This document shows, one piece after another, positions 8,115 through 17,219 of a stretch of DNA of 64,000 bases. Below the pieces are notes generated by a model. The model did not search any database. It was not told where the DNA came from and saw only the letters and a program-made list of their open reading frames with translations. Where the stretch lies: contig VTTJ01000009.1 of assembly GCA_008364785.1 (NCBI GenBank), positions 1 through 64,000 on the forward strand, in the 5' to 3' direction. Made by a program: the position numbers and the translations under genes. Every line of letters starts with the position of its first letter. The first letter of the stretch is position 1. This DNA is from Bacillus sp. BGMRC 2118. GTDB lineage: Bacteria > Bacillota > Bacilli > Bacillales > SA4.

Positions 8115-8429
8115 TGATGCAGACCATTTCAATCCGATCACCCCGATTATAATGAAAACTATACTTGCAATCTTAATGAAAGATACTTGTTCTTGAAATA
8201 AAAAGATGCCAATGATAAATACTAATAACGTTCCTAATCCTGACCAAATACCATAGGCTACGCTCAAATCAATGGTTTTGACTGCAATGGCAAATAGCGC
8301 AAAGCATCCTCCATAAAAAACAAATAACAATACACTGGGAACCGGATTTGTTAATCCATTAGATAACTTCATAGAAATTGTTCCTGCTACTTCAAGCACT
8401 ATTGTGAAGGCCAAAATTAACCATGCCAT
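8112..8429 (-). CDS. Small multidrug resistance (SMR) efflux protein
   Basis: A 105-residue, four-helix membrane protein. It has the conserved helix-1 Glu in MAWLILAFTIVLEVAGTISM, then the MKLSNG loop and SVAYGIWSGLG in helix 3, as in Qac-type proton-coupled drug exporters. Ribosome site AAGGAGATAAAAG precedes ATG 8429. It stands alone and not as the paired EbrAB/YkkCD arrangement, so a homodimer is likely. No guanidine riboswitch was recognised in the 64 bases separating it from the divergent PAP2 gene. Confidence 0.88.
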   Translation of the reverse strand: MAWLILAFTIVLEVAGTISMKLSNGLTNPVPSVLLFVFYGGCFALFAIAVKTIDLSVAYGIWSGLGTLLVFIIGIFLFQEQVSFIKIASIVFIIIGVIGLKWSAS

Positions 8430-8493
8430 TCTTTTATCTCCTTCCCTTTTTGGAAATACTAGTTGTCATTACATTATTAAAGGATGTCATAAC

Positions 8494-9141
8494 ATGATTT
8501 CAACCAGGTTTTCACTTATTTATGTAACCCTTTCTATCATGACATTTCTCTTTTTGTCCATGCAATATAATTCTTCGCTGTTTTGCATGATAGATCACAA
8601 AGTTGCTTTGTTTATTTCCACCATCTTTTCGAAGGATATGCAATCCTTGTTTATCTTCATAACAGACATAGGATCTTATAAAGTTACATTTCCACTCTTA
8701 GTTATTGTAACAGTAGGATTGTTACTGTCTCGAAAATTTCTATTCACGTTTCTCTTTATCTTTAATTTTTATAGTGTCCGTTTGTTAAACAACTTCCTAA
8801 AGGAATTCTTTCACCGGGAAAGGCCGCCTATCGCAGATCGCCTTGTAGAAGCACATAACTATAGTTTTCCTAGTGGTCACTCTATGAATTCTATCGCAAT
8901 TTATGGACTACTGTGTTGGCTTGTCTTACATTTTCCTCTTTTCAGGCATACCTTACCACGAATGTTAGTGATAATTGGCACTTCTTTATTAGTATTACTT
9001 ATCGGAGTAAGCCGTATTTATTTAAAGGTGCATTTTGCAACTGATGTATTTGCTGGATTTTTAGCTGGAAGTGCTTGGTTTCTACTACTTACCCTTCTTT
9101 ATCACTCATACCAAAAATATAGGCAACACAGCCGGGAATAG
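8494..9141 (+). CDS. PAP2-family membrane phosphatase
   Basis: A 215-residue membrane protein with the three-part acid phosphatase motif: KEFFHRERP, SFPSGHS and SRIYLKVHFATD. Such proteins dephosphorylate undecaprenyl-PP or other lipid phosphates at the outer membrane face. The start at 8494 follows AAAGGATG with 8-base spacing; upstream in-frame codons lack a site and overlap the SMR start. A second PAP2 protein (BcrC-like) lies at 53.8 kb. Confidence 0.85.
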   Translation: MISTRFSLIYVTLSIMTFLFLSMQYNSSLFCMIDHKVALFISTIFSKDMQSLFIFITDIGSYKVTFPLLVIVTVGLLLSRKFLFTFLFIFNFYSVRLLNNFLKEFFHRERPPIADRLVEAHNYSFPSGHSMNSIAIYGLLCWLVLHFPLFRHTLPRMLVIIGTSLLVLLIGVSRIYLKVHFATDVFAGFLAGSAWFLLLTLLYHSYQKYRQHSRE

Positions 9142-9164
9142 TGATACTACTATTCCTCTTTTTT
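9135..9164 (+). terminator. Terminator of the PAP2 gene
   Basis: GGAATAGT (9135-9142), loop, ACTATTCC (9149-9156), then TCTTTTTT. The stem begins inside the last codons of the gene. Confidence 0.8.
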
Positions 9165-9382
9165 CGACTTTTTTCATCAGAGTATGTAGAAAAACGTAAA
9201 ATCAATCATACTTTATGACTATATCCTTCTCTCTATCCGCTATGGTTTACTCTAGTAAGGGAGTTCTACAATAATCTATTATTTTATACAGTATTTTACA
9301 TCAACATGATATAATGAGATAAAGTCTCAAGCACCTTTAGACAACAACCCTAATGATGTATTAGGTTGAGAGGGGCCATTTG

Positions 9383-10456
9383 ATGTCAGGCGATAACCTT
9401 ATAAACCTTCCCATGAACGGAAGTGTTAACCTACCACTATATGAAACAGATCATTTCAATAAACTTGAATTTAGTGAGATTATTTCACTCATTGAAAAAA
9501 TCTATGAAAATGACTTTCCGAAACAAAAGTCTATGATAATAGAATGTATTACAAATTCTACCTCTCACTATACAAAGAGAATGGGTATGGAATATTATAT
9601 CAACCAAGGTGAAGCAGAACTGCTAGAAGCATTAATACAGTCTGAGAAGCAATCATCCGACCCGTTAAATTGTGAGTGGGCCAATACATACGAAATTTTG
9701 TTAAAGAAAAATAAAGGACTTTTACACGGAGATCGATTAAACGAAACTGTTCTCTCTATGAGAAGTTCATCTAAAGAAATGCATTTACTACTATGTATTT
9801 TACATATGTTCGGTGTTTACCAGGCAGGGCAATATGAATCTTTTTTTAAAGTAAGTCAGGCCATATTACCTGAAGTACAACAAATTGAGGAAACCTTTAT
9901 CCGGAACTCCTACGAATTACATTTACTAGAACTCTATTGTTTTAGTCATTTATTAATGAATCAAGTGGAAGCCTGCCGCGATAAAGCAATTCTTATGCTA
10001 GAGAAGGCAAAACCTAACCGTCATCCAATATCAACTCTTAATGCCTATCACAATTTAGCGTACACTTATACGTTCGAATCGTTTGAATTAGCCATGCATT
10101 ACCTAGACCAAGGACTAGGTCTAGCGTCATTACTACCAGAGGCTAAAGCAACTAATAAAGTAAGAGAACTCAATAAGACAAAGGACTTTTTGAGAAGTTT
10201 ATGGAAAAGGGATTTAGAATTGACGCCTGAAGATAGGATTGAAAGGGCACATCGTTACATTGTACGGGGTGAAAAAGAAAAAGGACTACGTATATTGGAT
10301 GAGGTGAAGATTAAGCAAGGCAATAATTTAACTGGTTTTCAATGGTATTACTATGCACTTGGTACTGGTAAAGAGGAACACTTTCTTCGTGCAAAGCAAC
10401 TATTCACAGCAAAAAAGGACAAGTTTTTTATAAAAGTCCTTGATTCAACCATTTAA
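9383..10456 (+). CDS. AimR-family (arbitrium-like) peptide receptor, not in a prophage
   Basis: A 357-residue all-helical, TPR-like protein. From FSEIISLIEKIY onward it can be followed segment by segment along phage AimR as I remember it: EYYINQGEAELLEALI, FIRNSYELHLLEL, FESFELAMHYLDQGL, FLRSLWKRD, RAHRYIVRGEKEKGLRIL and KDKFFIKV at the C terminus. The N-terminal DNA-binding region is about 18 residues shorter than in phage AimR, and an in-frame TAG at 9362-9364 rules out an upstream extension. ATG 9383 follows AGAGGGG; TTG 9380 is an alternative. A secreted-peptide gene follows after 54 bases, as in aimR-aimP. No phage genes lie nearby, so this is probably a chromosomal quorum-sensing relative. 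Confidence 0.75.
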   Translation: MSGDNLINLPMNGSVNLPLYETDHFNKLEFSEIISLIEKIYENDFPKQKSMIIECITNSTSHYTKRMGMEYYINQGEAELLEALIQSEKQSSDPLNCEWANTYEILLKKNKGLLHGDRLNETVLSMRSSSKEMHLLLCILHMFGVYQAGQYESFFKVSQAILPEVQQIEETFIRNSYELHLLELYCFSHLLMNQVEACRDKAILMLEKAKPNRHPISTLNAYHNLAYTYTFESFELAMHYLDQGLGLASLLPEAKATNKVRELNKTKDFLRSLWKRDLELTPEDRIERAHRYIVRGEKEKGLRILDEVKIKQGNNLTGFQWYYYALGTGKEEHFLRAKQLFTAKKDKFFIKVLDSTI

Positions 10457-10510
10457 CCTGTTCACAATCATACATTCACTACCTAACACACATACTATAG
10501 GAGGATTTAC

Positions 10511-10714
10511 ATGAAAAAATTTCTAATTAGTATGACAACAGCATGCCTCTTATTCAGTTTTGGGGATGTAACAGAGTTACATGCCCCAGGTGAACCAATT
10601 GGAATTAGTATCAATGACGATGAACATGTAGTGGACAATGTCAGTAAAGAAAAGATAAAAAAGCCTAAAAATGGCGAACCGAGATTAGATCCAGGAGATC
10701 CAACTGGTTCATGA
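10511..10714 (+). CDS. Secreted peptide precursor, AimP/Phr-like
   Basis: A 67-residue protein with AGGAGG (10499-10504) six bases before ATG. It has a basic start and hydrophobic core (MKKFLISMTTACLLFSFG) ending near LHA25, then a polar, charged mature part. Two similar motifs are visible: PGEPIG at 26-31 and PGDPTG at 61-66, the latter one residue from the C terminus, where AimP/Phr pheromones usually lie. It is longer than phage AimP (about 43 residues, from memory). Position directly after the AimR-family receptor suggests it encodes the cognate signal. The mature sequence is not known. Confidence 0.7.
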   Translation: MKKFLISMTTACLLFSFGDVTELHAPGEPIGISINDDEHVVDNVSKEKIKKPKNGEPRLDPGDPTGS

Positions 10715-10721
10715 AGATAGC

Positions 10722-10758
10722 AAAACGACAGCACCTTTTATGCTGTCGTTTTCATTTT
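10722..10758 (+). terminator. Terminator after the receptor-peptide pair
   Basis: AAAACGACAGCA (10722-10733), 7-base loop, TGCTGTCGTTTT (10741-10752), then CATTTTT. It closes the two-gene transcription unit, leaving no aimX-like space downstream. Confidence 0.85.
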
Positions 10759-10825
10759 TACTCGCACTTTTGAATTCCTATTATTACGGATACACTATTT
10801 ATAGGTTTAGAAAAGGAGTAAAATC

Positions 10826-11353
10826 ATGATTATCATCCTTGTATTCATCTTTGCAGTTATAAGTGCAACATCTATCCTTTATATGAGCTTCCGTAATGGT
10901 ATTACCCCTACTCCCACCTCACCAAAGGTAGTGAAGGAGCTTCTGTTACATTTACCTGTGCAAAGCCCAAAGGCAATTGCCGAATTAGGAGCAGGTTTTG
11001 GGACTCTTGCTTTTTCAGTAGCAAAGAAATATCCGTATACTCCCGTCATCGCCTATGAGAACTCACTTTTCCCATGGCTCTATATGAAGCTTAGGCTTTA
11101 TTTGTTTCCTATAGGTAACGTGAAAGTTATGTACAAAGATTTCTTTCAAGAGGATTTATCTAAATTTGATTGTATTATTTGTTATTTACACCGGGAAAGT
11201 ATGATTAAACTGCAGCAAAAGTTCTCTGATGAATTAACCAAAGGTACTTCTATTTATACACATACCTTTTCCATTCCAAATTGGACTGAAAAGGAAACAT
11301 GGCAAGCTTCTGATTTATATCGGGCAACCATCTTCCATTATGTAAAAGAATGA
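10826..11353 (+). CDS. Membrane-anchored class I SAM-dependent methyltransferase
   Basis: A 175-residue protein. An N-terminal hydrophobic helix (residues 1-20) is followed by a Rossmann methyltransferase core with motif I as AIAELGAGFGTLAFSVAKK and an acidic end of strand 2 (VIAYENS). It is shorter than typical members and has a basic MKLRLYLFP segment. AAAAGGAG precedes ATG 10826. It follows the receptor-peptide terminator, so it is probably a separate unit. Substrate unknown. Confidence 0.75.
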   Translation: MIIILVFIFAVISATSILYMSFRNGITPTPTSPKVVKELLLHLPVQSPKAIAELGAGFGTLAFSVAKKYPYTPVIAYENSLFPWLYMKLRLYLFPIGNVKVMYKDFFQEDLSKFDCIICYLHRESMIKLQQKFSDELTKGTSIYTHTFSIPNWTEKETWQASDLYRATIFHYVKE

Positions 11354-11362
11354 GTGGATACA

Positions 11363-12157
11363 TTATCTATACATAATCCATGTGCCAATATCTACAAATC
11401 CTAAGCGTTTATATATACTTCCTGCTTCTGGATTATCATAAAACAAGCATAATTCTTTTCCTTCTTCTATTACCTCACGGAATAATACTTCCATTACATG
11501 ACTGGCGAGTCCTTTCCGACGATATTCCTTTCGTGTACAAACACCTACTATCATCGCTGCCTTTAAGTACTCTGCTGTTGTTGAAGCACAGGCAGTGATG
11601 ATTCCATTCTCTTCTGTATAATATGTTCTTCCAGTCTTTGATTGGATAGATTGTATGAGTATTTCTCTTGCAGAAGGTAGTACATTAAATTCTGCGATTG
11701 ATGACCGTATATCAATAATTCGATCAACATCTTCTATGTTCGCTTTTTTAACCAGTACCTTATCAGTAGGGGTTCCTAAATATTCTGTCGTTTTGCACTC
11801 CGCAAAATATGTAATCTTTTTTTCCCTTAAGTTCAGCAAAATTCTCTCTTCAAATGCCTGTACGATTTCTTCCTTCCCCGAAAGCATTACCTGCTCTTCA
11901 CGATTATGATCTTTAATAATATTGATAAATCCATCTACATCGAAATCCCCGCTTGCATACGGTATCCACGATTGATGAAAGCGGAGTAATACTGCTTTCA
12001 GTTGACTGTTCTCGTCAAATTCTCCCCACAACTCCTGGAAGTCTGTGTTGTATCCAAATGCTTCAATATCACCAAGAATGAAGAGATTCATAGAAGATTC
12101 TTCTGATAAATAAGACCATAGTTTTTCATGGTCTCTTTCTGTTAGTTTACGTATCAT
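11363..12157 (-). CDS. GNAT-family N-acetyltransferase
   Basis: A 264-residue protein whose C-terminal third is a GNAT fold. Motif A is VGVCTRKEYRRKGLASHVME (acetyl-CoA pyrophosphate loop RRKGLA) and motif B is CLFYDNPEAGSIYKRLGF. The N-terminal half is a divergent, probably degenerate second GNAT-like domain. GGGGGGAG precedes ATG. It converges on the methyltransferase gene. Substrate unknown. Confidence 0.8.
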   Translation of the reverse strand: MIRKLTERDHEKLWSYLSEESSMNLFILGDIEAFGYNTDFQELWGEFDENSQLKAVLLRFHQSWIPYASGDFDVDGFINIIKDHNREEQVMLSGKEEIVQAFEERILLNLREKKITYFAECKTTEYLGTPTDKVLVKKANIEDVDRIIDIRSSIAEFNVLPSAREILIQSIQSKTGRTYYTEENGIITACASTTAEYLKAAMIVGVCTRKEYRRKGLASHVMEVLFREVIEEGKELCLFYDNPEAGSIYKRLGFVDIGTWIMYR

Positions 12158-12230
12158 AGTACTCCCCCCTTTACCTTTTCCATATCTTACTAAATAGGGG
12201 CAGGAAGAACAATGTTTATTTTATAGGAAG

Positions 12231-12959
12231 TTACCCATAGTACGTTAAAATTAATGAACTAAGTAATCCGAGAGCAGAAAGAAAACCTACAATAGGTCCC
12301 CCTTCTTCAAATGCCTCTGGCAGCATCGTTGATGAAACCATCGCAATAATACCCCCTGCTGCAAATGCTCCAATTGATGTAATTAACCATTGTGAAGAAA
12401 TATCGATTAACACATAACCTAAGAAGCTACTCAACGAGGATAAAATCAAGACAACTAACCACAAGAACAGAATTCGTTTACTTGAATAACCATCCTTTTT
12501 CATTCCAATTGAGCTAGATAATCCTTCTGGGAAGTTACTTATGAAAATAGCAATGACGATTAACCAGCTAACCGATTGATTCTCTAACAAACTAACTCCA
12601 ATAATGACCGACTCAGGTATTGCATCAATAATTGTTCCAATAAAAATGGCCAATCCCGAATGACCTGCGGGACTCGTCTTTGAACGTTTTCGCTCATGAC
12701 CTCCCTTTCTCATAATCAAAAACTCAGCAATAATAAAAATTGTCGCTCCTAATAAAAAGCCAATTGAGGGATACAAAATCCCACCTTCTTTTACGGCATC
12801 TGTTAGCAGTTCAAATGTTGCTGCTCCTACTAACACCCCAGTACCAAAAGCCATCACAAATGCTGAAACTTTATTAGACACAAATCTATATATACCAAGA
12901 ATAGCACCAATAAATAGAGAAGAGCCTGCTATTCCTCCCCATAACGCAGCTTGTAGCAT
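12231..12959 (-). CDS. ZIP-family divalent metal transporter
   Basis: A 242-residue membrane protein with about eight helices. The helix-4 motif GTIIDAIPESVIIG and helix-5 motif ISNFPEGLSSSIG supply the metal-site residues of ZIP transporters. The cytoplasmic loop between helices 3 and 4 (GGHERKRSKTSPAGHS) is short and has few histidines. AGGAGATAAAAT precedes the start. Metal (Zn, Mn or Fe) is not predictable. Confidence 0.85.
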   Translation of the reverse strand: MLQAALWGGIAGSSLFIGAILGIYRFVSNKVSAFVMAFGTGVLVGAATFELLTDAVKEGGILYPSIGFLLGATIFIIAEFLIMRKGGHERKRSKTSPAGHSGLAIFIGTIIDAIPESVIIGVSLLENQSVSWLIVIAIFISNFPEGLSSSIGMKKDGYSSKRILFLWLVVLILSSLSSFLGYVLIDISSQWLITSIGAFAAGGIIAMVSSTMLPEAFEEGGPIVGFLSALGLLSSLILTYYG

Positions 12960-13012
12960 ATTTTATCTCCTAGCTTTTTTCCTTTAGTATTGCCACAGTT
13001 CACTTTTTTAAT

Positions 13013-13168
13013 GGCTCTTTTCTAAAACTTTGTTGCTTTTAATATCATTATTCTGGGTGTACAACCAATTTTAGAAACAAATTAAGGTTGATTTAGGAAA
13101 AGAGCAACTCTCTTTATGTACTTAGTTAAAAATTCGACTTTGGGACAACAATCAATACGAAAACAGCC
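13013..13168. repeat. MITE copy B (156 bp) with exact 8-bp target duplication
   Basis: It starts GGCTCTTTTC and ends GAAAACAGCC. It is flanked by TTTTTAAT at 13005-13012 and 13169-13176. It shares CTAAAACTTTGTTGC, GTGTACAACCA and AAGAGCAACTCTCTTTATG with copies A and D but lacks part of the internal hairpin region. Confidence 0.85.
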
Positions 13169-13342
13169 TTTTTAATTAATGTTTTTTCATGAGAATTGTT
13201 GCGAATGATTGAATCAAGTCACCTTCCAATATCAATCCAGTGAAGGATATATGAAACATTCACTCGGAACCTAAATAAGAAGTGTTTCTCGACATTGCAG
13301 AGGGGCGAAAGCCTTCATTTAATTTGTGTTTTTTCACACTAG

Positions 13343-13374
13343 AAAAAAACAGCCCATCTAACGGACTGTTTTTA
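13343..13374 (-). terminator. Terminator of the 13.4-kb GNAT gene
   Basis: Read on the minus strand: AAAAACAG-TCC, loop, GGG-CTGTTTTTTT. The T-run follows the GNAT stop. Confidence 0.75.
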
Positions 13375-13376
13375 CC

Positions 13377-14171
13377 TTACCCTCTATACCACTCTATTGA
13401 TGACTCTGTAAACTCATGTTCATAGCCAATTTTCTCATATAGTTGTTTTGCCATTTCACTTGATTGTAGCGTTGCAACTTTATATCCTTCTTCTAGAGCG
13501 TGCTGATGAACGACCTCTAAAAGTTGGGATGCGTAGCCTTTCCCCCTAGCACTTTCCACCGTGGCTACCCAGTAGATTCCTACTACACCATGAGCAAAGA
13601 GTGCCGTAATTGCAGCTACAGGTACATCGTTTTCATAGCCAACATAATGATGAAATAAGTGCATTGCTGCAAGATTTGCTTCTGTAAATGACTTCTCATA
13701 TGCTTGAATTTGAAATGTAGTACAAACAACCTGTACCCAATCTTGAAGATCATCTTCTCCCACTTTCTTTATAACAAATTCTTTTGACGGTTTATACTCG
13801 ACTTGTTTTCTATTTTCTAATTCGAGTGACATTCCGTACAAATTATCCGCATGAACAAATCCGTTTAGCAATAAGTTCTCTTTTAAATCCGAAGGCTGGG
13901 ATTGGTCGTTAACTAAGCAGCATAGTGCTCCGATTTTCCCGTCTAACTTCCTTTTTACATGTTCAATTGTTTCTAATACGATTTTCGAATTCTCTGCTTT
14001 AAAATTTTGCATCAGAACATTTTGGAAGCTTGAAAAAACCCATTGTACCCCATTTTCTTCTATTAATAAATCCATCTTTGGATCACGTAAACTGTTGATG
14101 TATAAAATCCGATTGGAAATATTGGATTGAATTACTTGTTGAATATCTTTTTTATCTCTAATAATTGTCAT
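13377..14171 (-). CDS. GNAT-family N-acetyltransferase
   Basis: A 264-residue two-part protein. The C-terminal GNAT core has motif A WVATVESARGKGYASQLLEV and motif B LQSSEMAKQLYEKIGYEHEF. The N-terminal half (through about residue 130) looks like a degenerate GNAT-like or cap domain. AAGGAGG precedes ATG 14171. A 246-base gap upstream (14172-14417) holds nothing recognisable. Substrate unknown. It is the same length as the 11.4-kb GNAT but not close in sequence. Confidence 0.8.
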   Translation of the reverse strand: MTIIRDKKDIQQVIQSNISNRILYINSLRDPKMDLLIEENGVQWVFSSFQNVLMQNFKAENSKIVLETIEHVKRKLDGKIGALCCLVNDQSQPSDLKENLLLNGFVHADNLYGMSLELENRKQVEYKPSKEFVIKKVGEDDLQDWVQVVCTTFQIQAYEKSFTEANLAAMHLFHHYVGYENDVPVAAITALFAHGVVGIYWVATVESARGKGYASQLLEVVHQHALEEGYKVATLQSSEMAKQLYEKIGYEHEFTESSIEWYRG

Positions 14172-14417
14172 GGTATCCTCCTTAAGTATCCTATCTATTC
14201 AGCTATAATCATCCACACTGTAATCACCGCCTTTTTTCATCATTAAGATTAATTGATTATTTTGAAAAACCATAGAGTATCTATTTTCATTATGATTCAT
14301 CCTCTTGCAGGATATCGCTTAGTTAGTAAATTTCTTAATTGATTTTCAAAACTGCTACTCTTGAATTCACTTATACCACATCTGTGCAAAAAAGGAAATT
14401 ACTAGAATACTTGATTA

Positions 14418-15524
14418 CTATTTTACGTTTCCTCTTGCATCAATCTTCCATTCTTCGAGAATTACATTGTGCTGATGAACAATATAATAATCAAATGTGT
14501 TAACTACCGCACAGGCATGGTTTGGAATTATTCTCACTTTATCATTTAGTTTTAGAGGAGAATCTCCAATGAATGGAACAATTCCATGTTCTTCAGACAA
14601 TCTCTCAATCTTAAGAAAAGGGTATCCTTCGATATGTCCAAAGCCATTTACGGTTTCATTCCCATGTGCTCCTTTATCCAGGCAAAGTGTTTTACTTCCT
14701 GTATCCAATACAATCCGTTCAGGGTACACACCGACCACTGAGGCAAGAACAGATAAAGCACAGGTATCTATCGTAGTAACGCCTAAGCCAACTTGAATCA
14801 TATCAAAAAACACAGCATTTCCTGGTCTGACTTCTGTGATTCCCTTTACCTTCCCTGCATGCTTATACGTTGGTGTGGATCCTACACTACGAACAGGAAT
14901 CTGTATACCATTTTGTTCACACAGTGCAGCACTTTCACTAACAGCTAGTCCCTCGTACTGTCCGATTCTCTCAATTTCTTTCACTGAAGTTGCCGCGTAA
15001 GAATGCCCTGCGTGTGTAAAAATGCCTCCTAGTTTTAAATTAGGTGCTAATAGAATATGTCTCGCTAGACTCAAAGCTTCCATACCTGGTTCAACTCCAC
15101 ACCGGTTCAACCCAGTGTTTACTTTAATCCAAACTTCAAGTATATATCCTGTATGTTCCAATTCTTTTTGGAGAAAGTGAATTTGTTGCATTTGGTCAAT
15201 GGCAATTTTAAGCTGAATTCCTTTAATCAGAAGGCTAATTATCCGTCTTATTTTAATGGTGCTGGAGATTGGATAAGCAATTAATATGTCATGTATACCA
15301 GCTTGAGCCATTACTTCCGCTTCCCCAATTTTAGCTGTTGTGATTCCAACTGCACCTGATGCTAATTGTAGTTTGGCGATGTTTATACTTTTATGTGTCT
15401 TAATATGAGGTCTCACATTTAGACCTTGTTCATTTGTAAAGGTAAAGACTTCTTCAAGATTGCGCTTCATCTTATAAAAATCTAGTAACAAGGCTGGAGT
15501 ATCCAAACTTTGAATAGTCTTCAT
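14418..15524 (-). CDS. D-threonine aldolase / D-serine dehydratase-like PLP enzyme
   Basis: A 368-residue fold-type III PLP enzyme. The Schiff-base lysine is in RPHIKTHKS (about residues 38-46), followed by a TIM barrel (VWIKVNTGLNRCGV, GGIFTHAGHSY, VRSVGSTPT, EVRPGNAVFFDMIQ). The C-terminal PNHACAVVN carries the His and Cys of the metal site in D-threonine aldolase-type enzymes. AGAGGTGA precedes ATG. The AGCS-family symporter gene lies directly downstream on the same strand, which suggests an amino-acid uptake and catabolism pairing; this is inference. Confidence 0.85.
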   Translation of the reverse strand: MKTIQSLDTPALLLDFYKMKRNLEEVFTFTNEQGLNVRPHIKTHKSINIAKLQLASGAVGITTAKIGEAEVMAQAGIHDILIAYPISSTIKIRRIISLLIKGIQLKIAIDQMQQIHFLQKELEHTGYILEVWIKVNTGLNRCGVEPGMEALSLARHILLAPNLKLGGIFTHAGHSYAATSVKEIERIGQYEGLAVSESAALCEQNGIQIPVRSVGSTPTYKHAGKVKGITEVRPGNAVFFDMIQVGLGVTTIDTCALSVLASVVGVYPERIVLDTGSKTLCLDKGAHGNETVNGFGHIEGYPFLKIERLSEEHGIVPFIGDSPLKLNDKVRIIPNHACAVVNTFDYYIVHQHNVILEEWKIDARGNVK

Positions 15525-15544
15525 TATTCACCTCTTTTTTCGTT

Positions 15545-15575
15545 AAAAAAAATGGCAAATCAATGATTTGCCATT
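15545..15575 (-). terminator. Intrinsic terminator between the symporter and D-TA genes
   Basis: AATGGCAAATCA/TGATTTGCCATT, a 12-bp perfect stem with a 1-base centre. The T-tract reads on the minus strand, just after the D-threonine-aldolase-like gene start region. Transcripts entering from upstream of the D-TA gene would therefore pass it only after that start; it is placed between 15524 and the symporter stop at 15590. Confidence 0.5.
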
Positions 15576-15589
15576 CCTTTTATAAGTGA

Positions 15590-17071
15590 TTAAACATCTA
15601 ATGTCTTATCGTTTTTAGATGCTGGAGTATCTGGGACATACTTATATTCATCAACCCAGTAATCAGCATTCTTTATCCCTAATTTCACAGGATCAAACAC
15701 CGGATCAAGTCCTTGCTTTTTCTGTGATTCATAATCTTTAAGTACTTTCAAGGCAGGTTTCGCCAGGATTAATATGGCAATCATGTTCAGCCAAACCATT
15801 AATCCTAAACCGACATCACCTAGTGCCCATGCAAGTGCTGCTTCGTTTGTTGCACCATAATAAGTTGCACCTAGAAGGACTATTTTTAAGATGAGCACCG
15901 GTATTTTACTATTTTTCCCTCTCGTTAAGTAAGCGATATTCGTTTCAGCCATGTAGTAGTAGGCCATAATGGTTGTAAAAGCGAAGAAGAATAACGCAAT
16001 TGCCACAAAGCCTGGTCCAAAGCCTGGTAACGCTGTATCAACTGCAGCCTGTGTAAATGCCGGTCCTTCAGTCACACCTGGAAGCCCTTCTTTTAGCATT
16101 GTATCATTTGGACCGTATGTGTTATACATACCTGTAAATAAAATCATAAACGCAGTTGCTGAACACACTAATAATGTATCAATGTATACGGATGCCGCCT
16201 GAACTAACCCTTGCTTTGCAGGATGAGATACTTCAGCTGCAGCTGCAGCGTGTGGCCCTGTACCTTGACCAGCTTCATTAGAATAAATTCCACGCTTAAC
16301 TCCCCAAGCAATTGCCATACCTACAATTCCACCGAAAGCAGAATCTAGAGCAAAGGCACTTTTGAAGATTAGAGCAAACACTTCCGGAAGTTCACCGATA
16401 TTAATGAATACAATGTATAAAGCAACTAACATATAACCAATCGCCATAAACGGTACCACATATGAAGCAACTCGTGAAATACGCTTTACTCCACCGAAAA
16501 TAATTGCAGCAAGGATTGCAATTAGGATAATTGCCACAAGGTTATCATTCGTTCCAAATGCCTCGCCCATTGCAACAGTAATGGAGTTTGACTGAATACC
16601 AGGCATTAGTAACGCCATTGCCAATAATGCTGAGATTGCAAAAACAATACCGTACCATTTCCAACCAATCCCTTTTTCAATGTAATAGGCTGGTCCCCCA
16701 CGATATTCTCCATCTTGTTTTGTTTTATAAACTTGTGCCAGTGTAGATTCAATAAATGCACTGGATGCACCAATAAAAGCAATTGCCCACATCCAAAATA
16801 CTGCACCAGGTCCCCCCATTGCAATGGCAGTAGCTGTACCTGCGATATTACCTGTACCTACACGCCCTGAAAGCGCTAACGATAATGCTTGGAATGAAGA
16901 TACCCCAGCATCTGAGCTCTTACCTTTAAACATTAAACTAAACATATCCTTAATGTGTCTTACCTGTAAAAACTTTGTTAAAACAGAAAATAAAAGTCCG
17001 ACTGCTAAACAACCATAAATCATGACCGGGCTCCATAGTATTCCTACGAGCCAATTAATTGCATCTGTCAT
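15590..17071 (-). CDS. Sodium:alanine/glycine symporter (AGCS family, AlsT-like)
   Basis: A 493-residue transporter with about 11 helices. The family signature is visible in ALSGRVGTGNIAGTATAIAM and GGPGAVFWMWAIAFIGASSA near the N terminus, and in GVKRGIYSNEAGQGTGPHAA in the middle. In the family it imports alanine, glycine or glutamine with Na+. GAGGAGGGG precedes ATG 17071. The hydrophilic C-terminal tail is rich in Lys and Asp. Confidence 0.92.
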   Translation of the reverse strand: MTDAINWLVGILWSPVMIYGCLAVGLLFSVLTKFLQVRHIKDMFSLMFKGKSSDAGVSSFQALSLALSGRVGTGNIAGTATAIAMGGPGAVFWMWAIAFIGASSAFIESTLAQVYKTKQDGEYRGGPAYYIEKGIGWKWYGIVFAISALLAMALLMPGIQSNSITVAMGEAFGTNDNLVAIILIAILAAIIFGGVKRISRVASYVVPFMAIGYMLVALYIVFINIGELPEVFALIFKSAFALDSAFGGIVGMAIAWGVKRGIYSNEAGQGTGPHAAAAAEVSHPAKQGLVQAASVYIDTLLVCSATAFMILFTGMYNTYGPNDTMLKEGLPGVTEGPAFTQAAVDTALPGFGPGFVAIALFFFAFTTIMAYYYMAETNIAYLTRGKNSKIPVLILKIVLLGATYYGATNEAALAWALGDVGLGLMVWLNMIAILILAKPALKVLKDYESQKKQGLDPVFDPVKLGIKNADYWVDEYKYVPDTPASKNDKTLDV

Positions 17072-17219
17072 AAGTACCCCTCCTCATTATCTGAATCTTA
17101 TGTATCTTACAAAAATTATATGTCATTTACGTCCTACACCACAAGGTAAAATTTCACAGTTTGTTCACAATTATTCGACAAGTGCCAGTCACTTCCCGAA
17201 TTTTGTCGAATTATACACC

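Noticed and set aside
8430..8493. Guanidine (ykkC-type) riboswitch upstream of the SMR gene
   Set aside because: Only 64 bases separate the SMR and PAP2 starts, and none of the conserved riboswitch motifs is visible.
9240..9382. Missing N-terminal HTH of the AimR-like protein hidden upstream by a frameshift
   Set aside because: An in-frame TAG lies at 9362, and no frame upstream encodes a helix-turn-helix.
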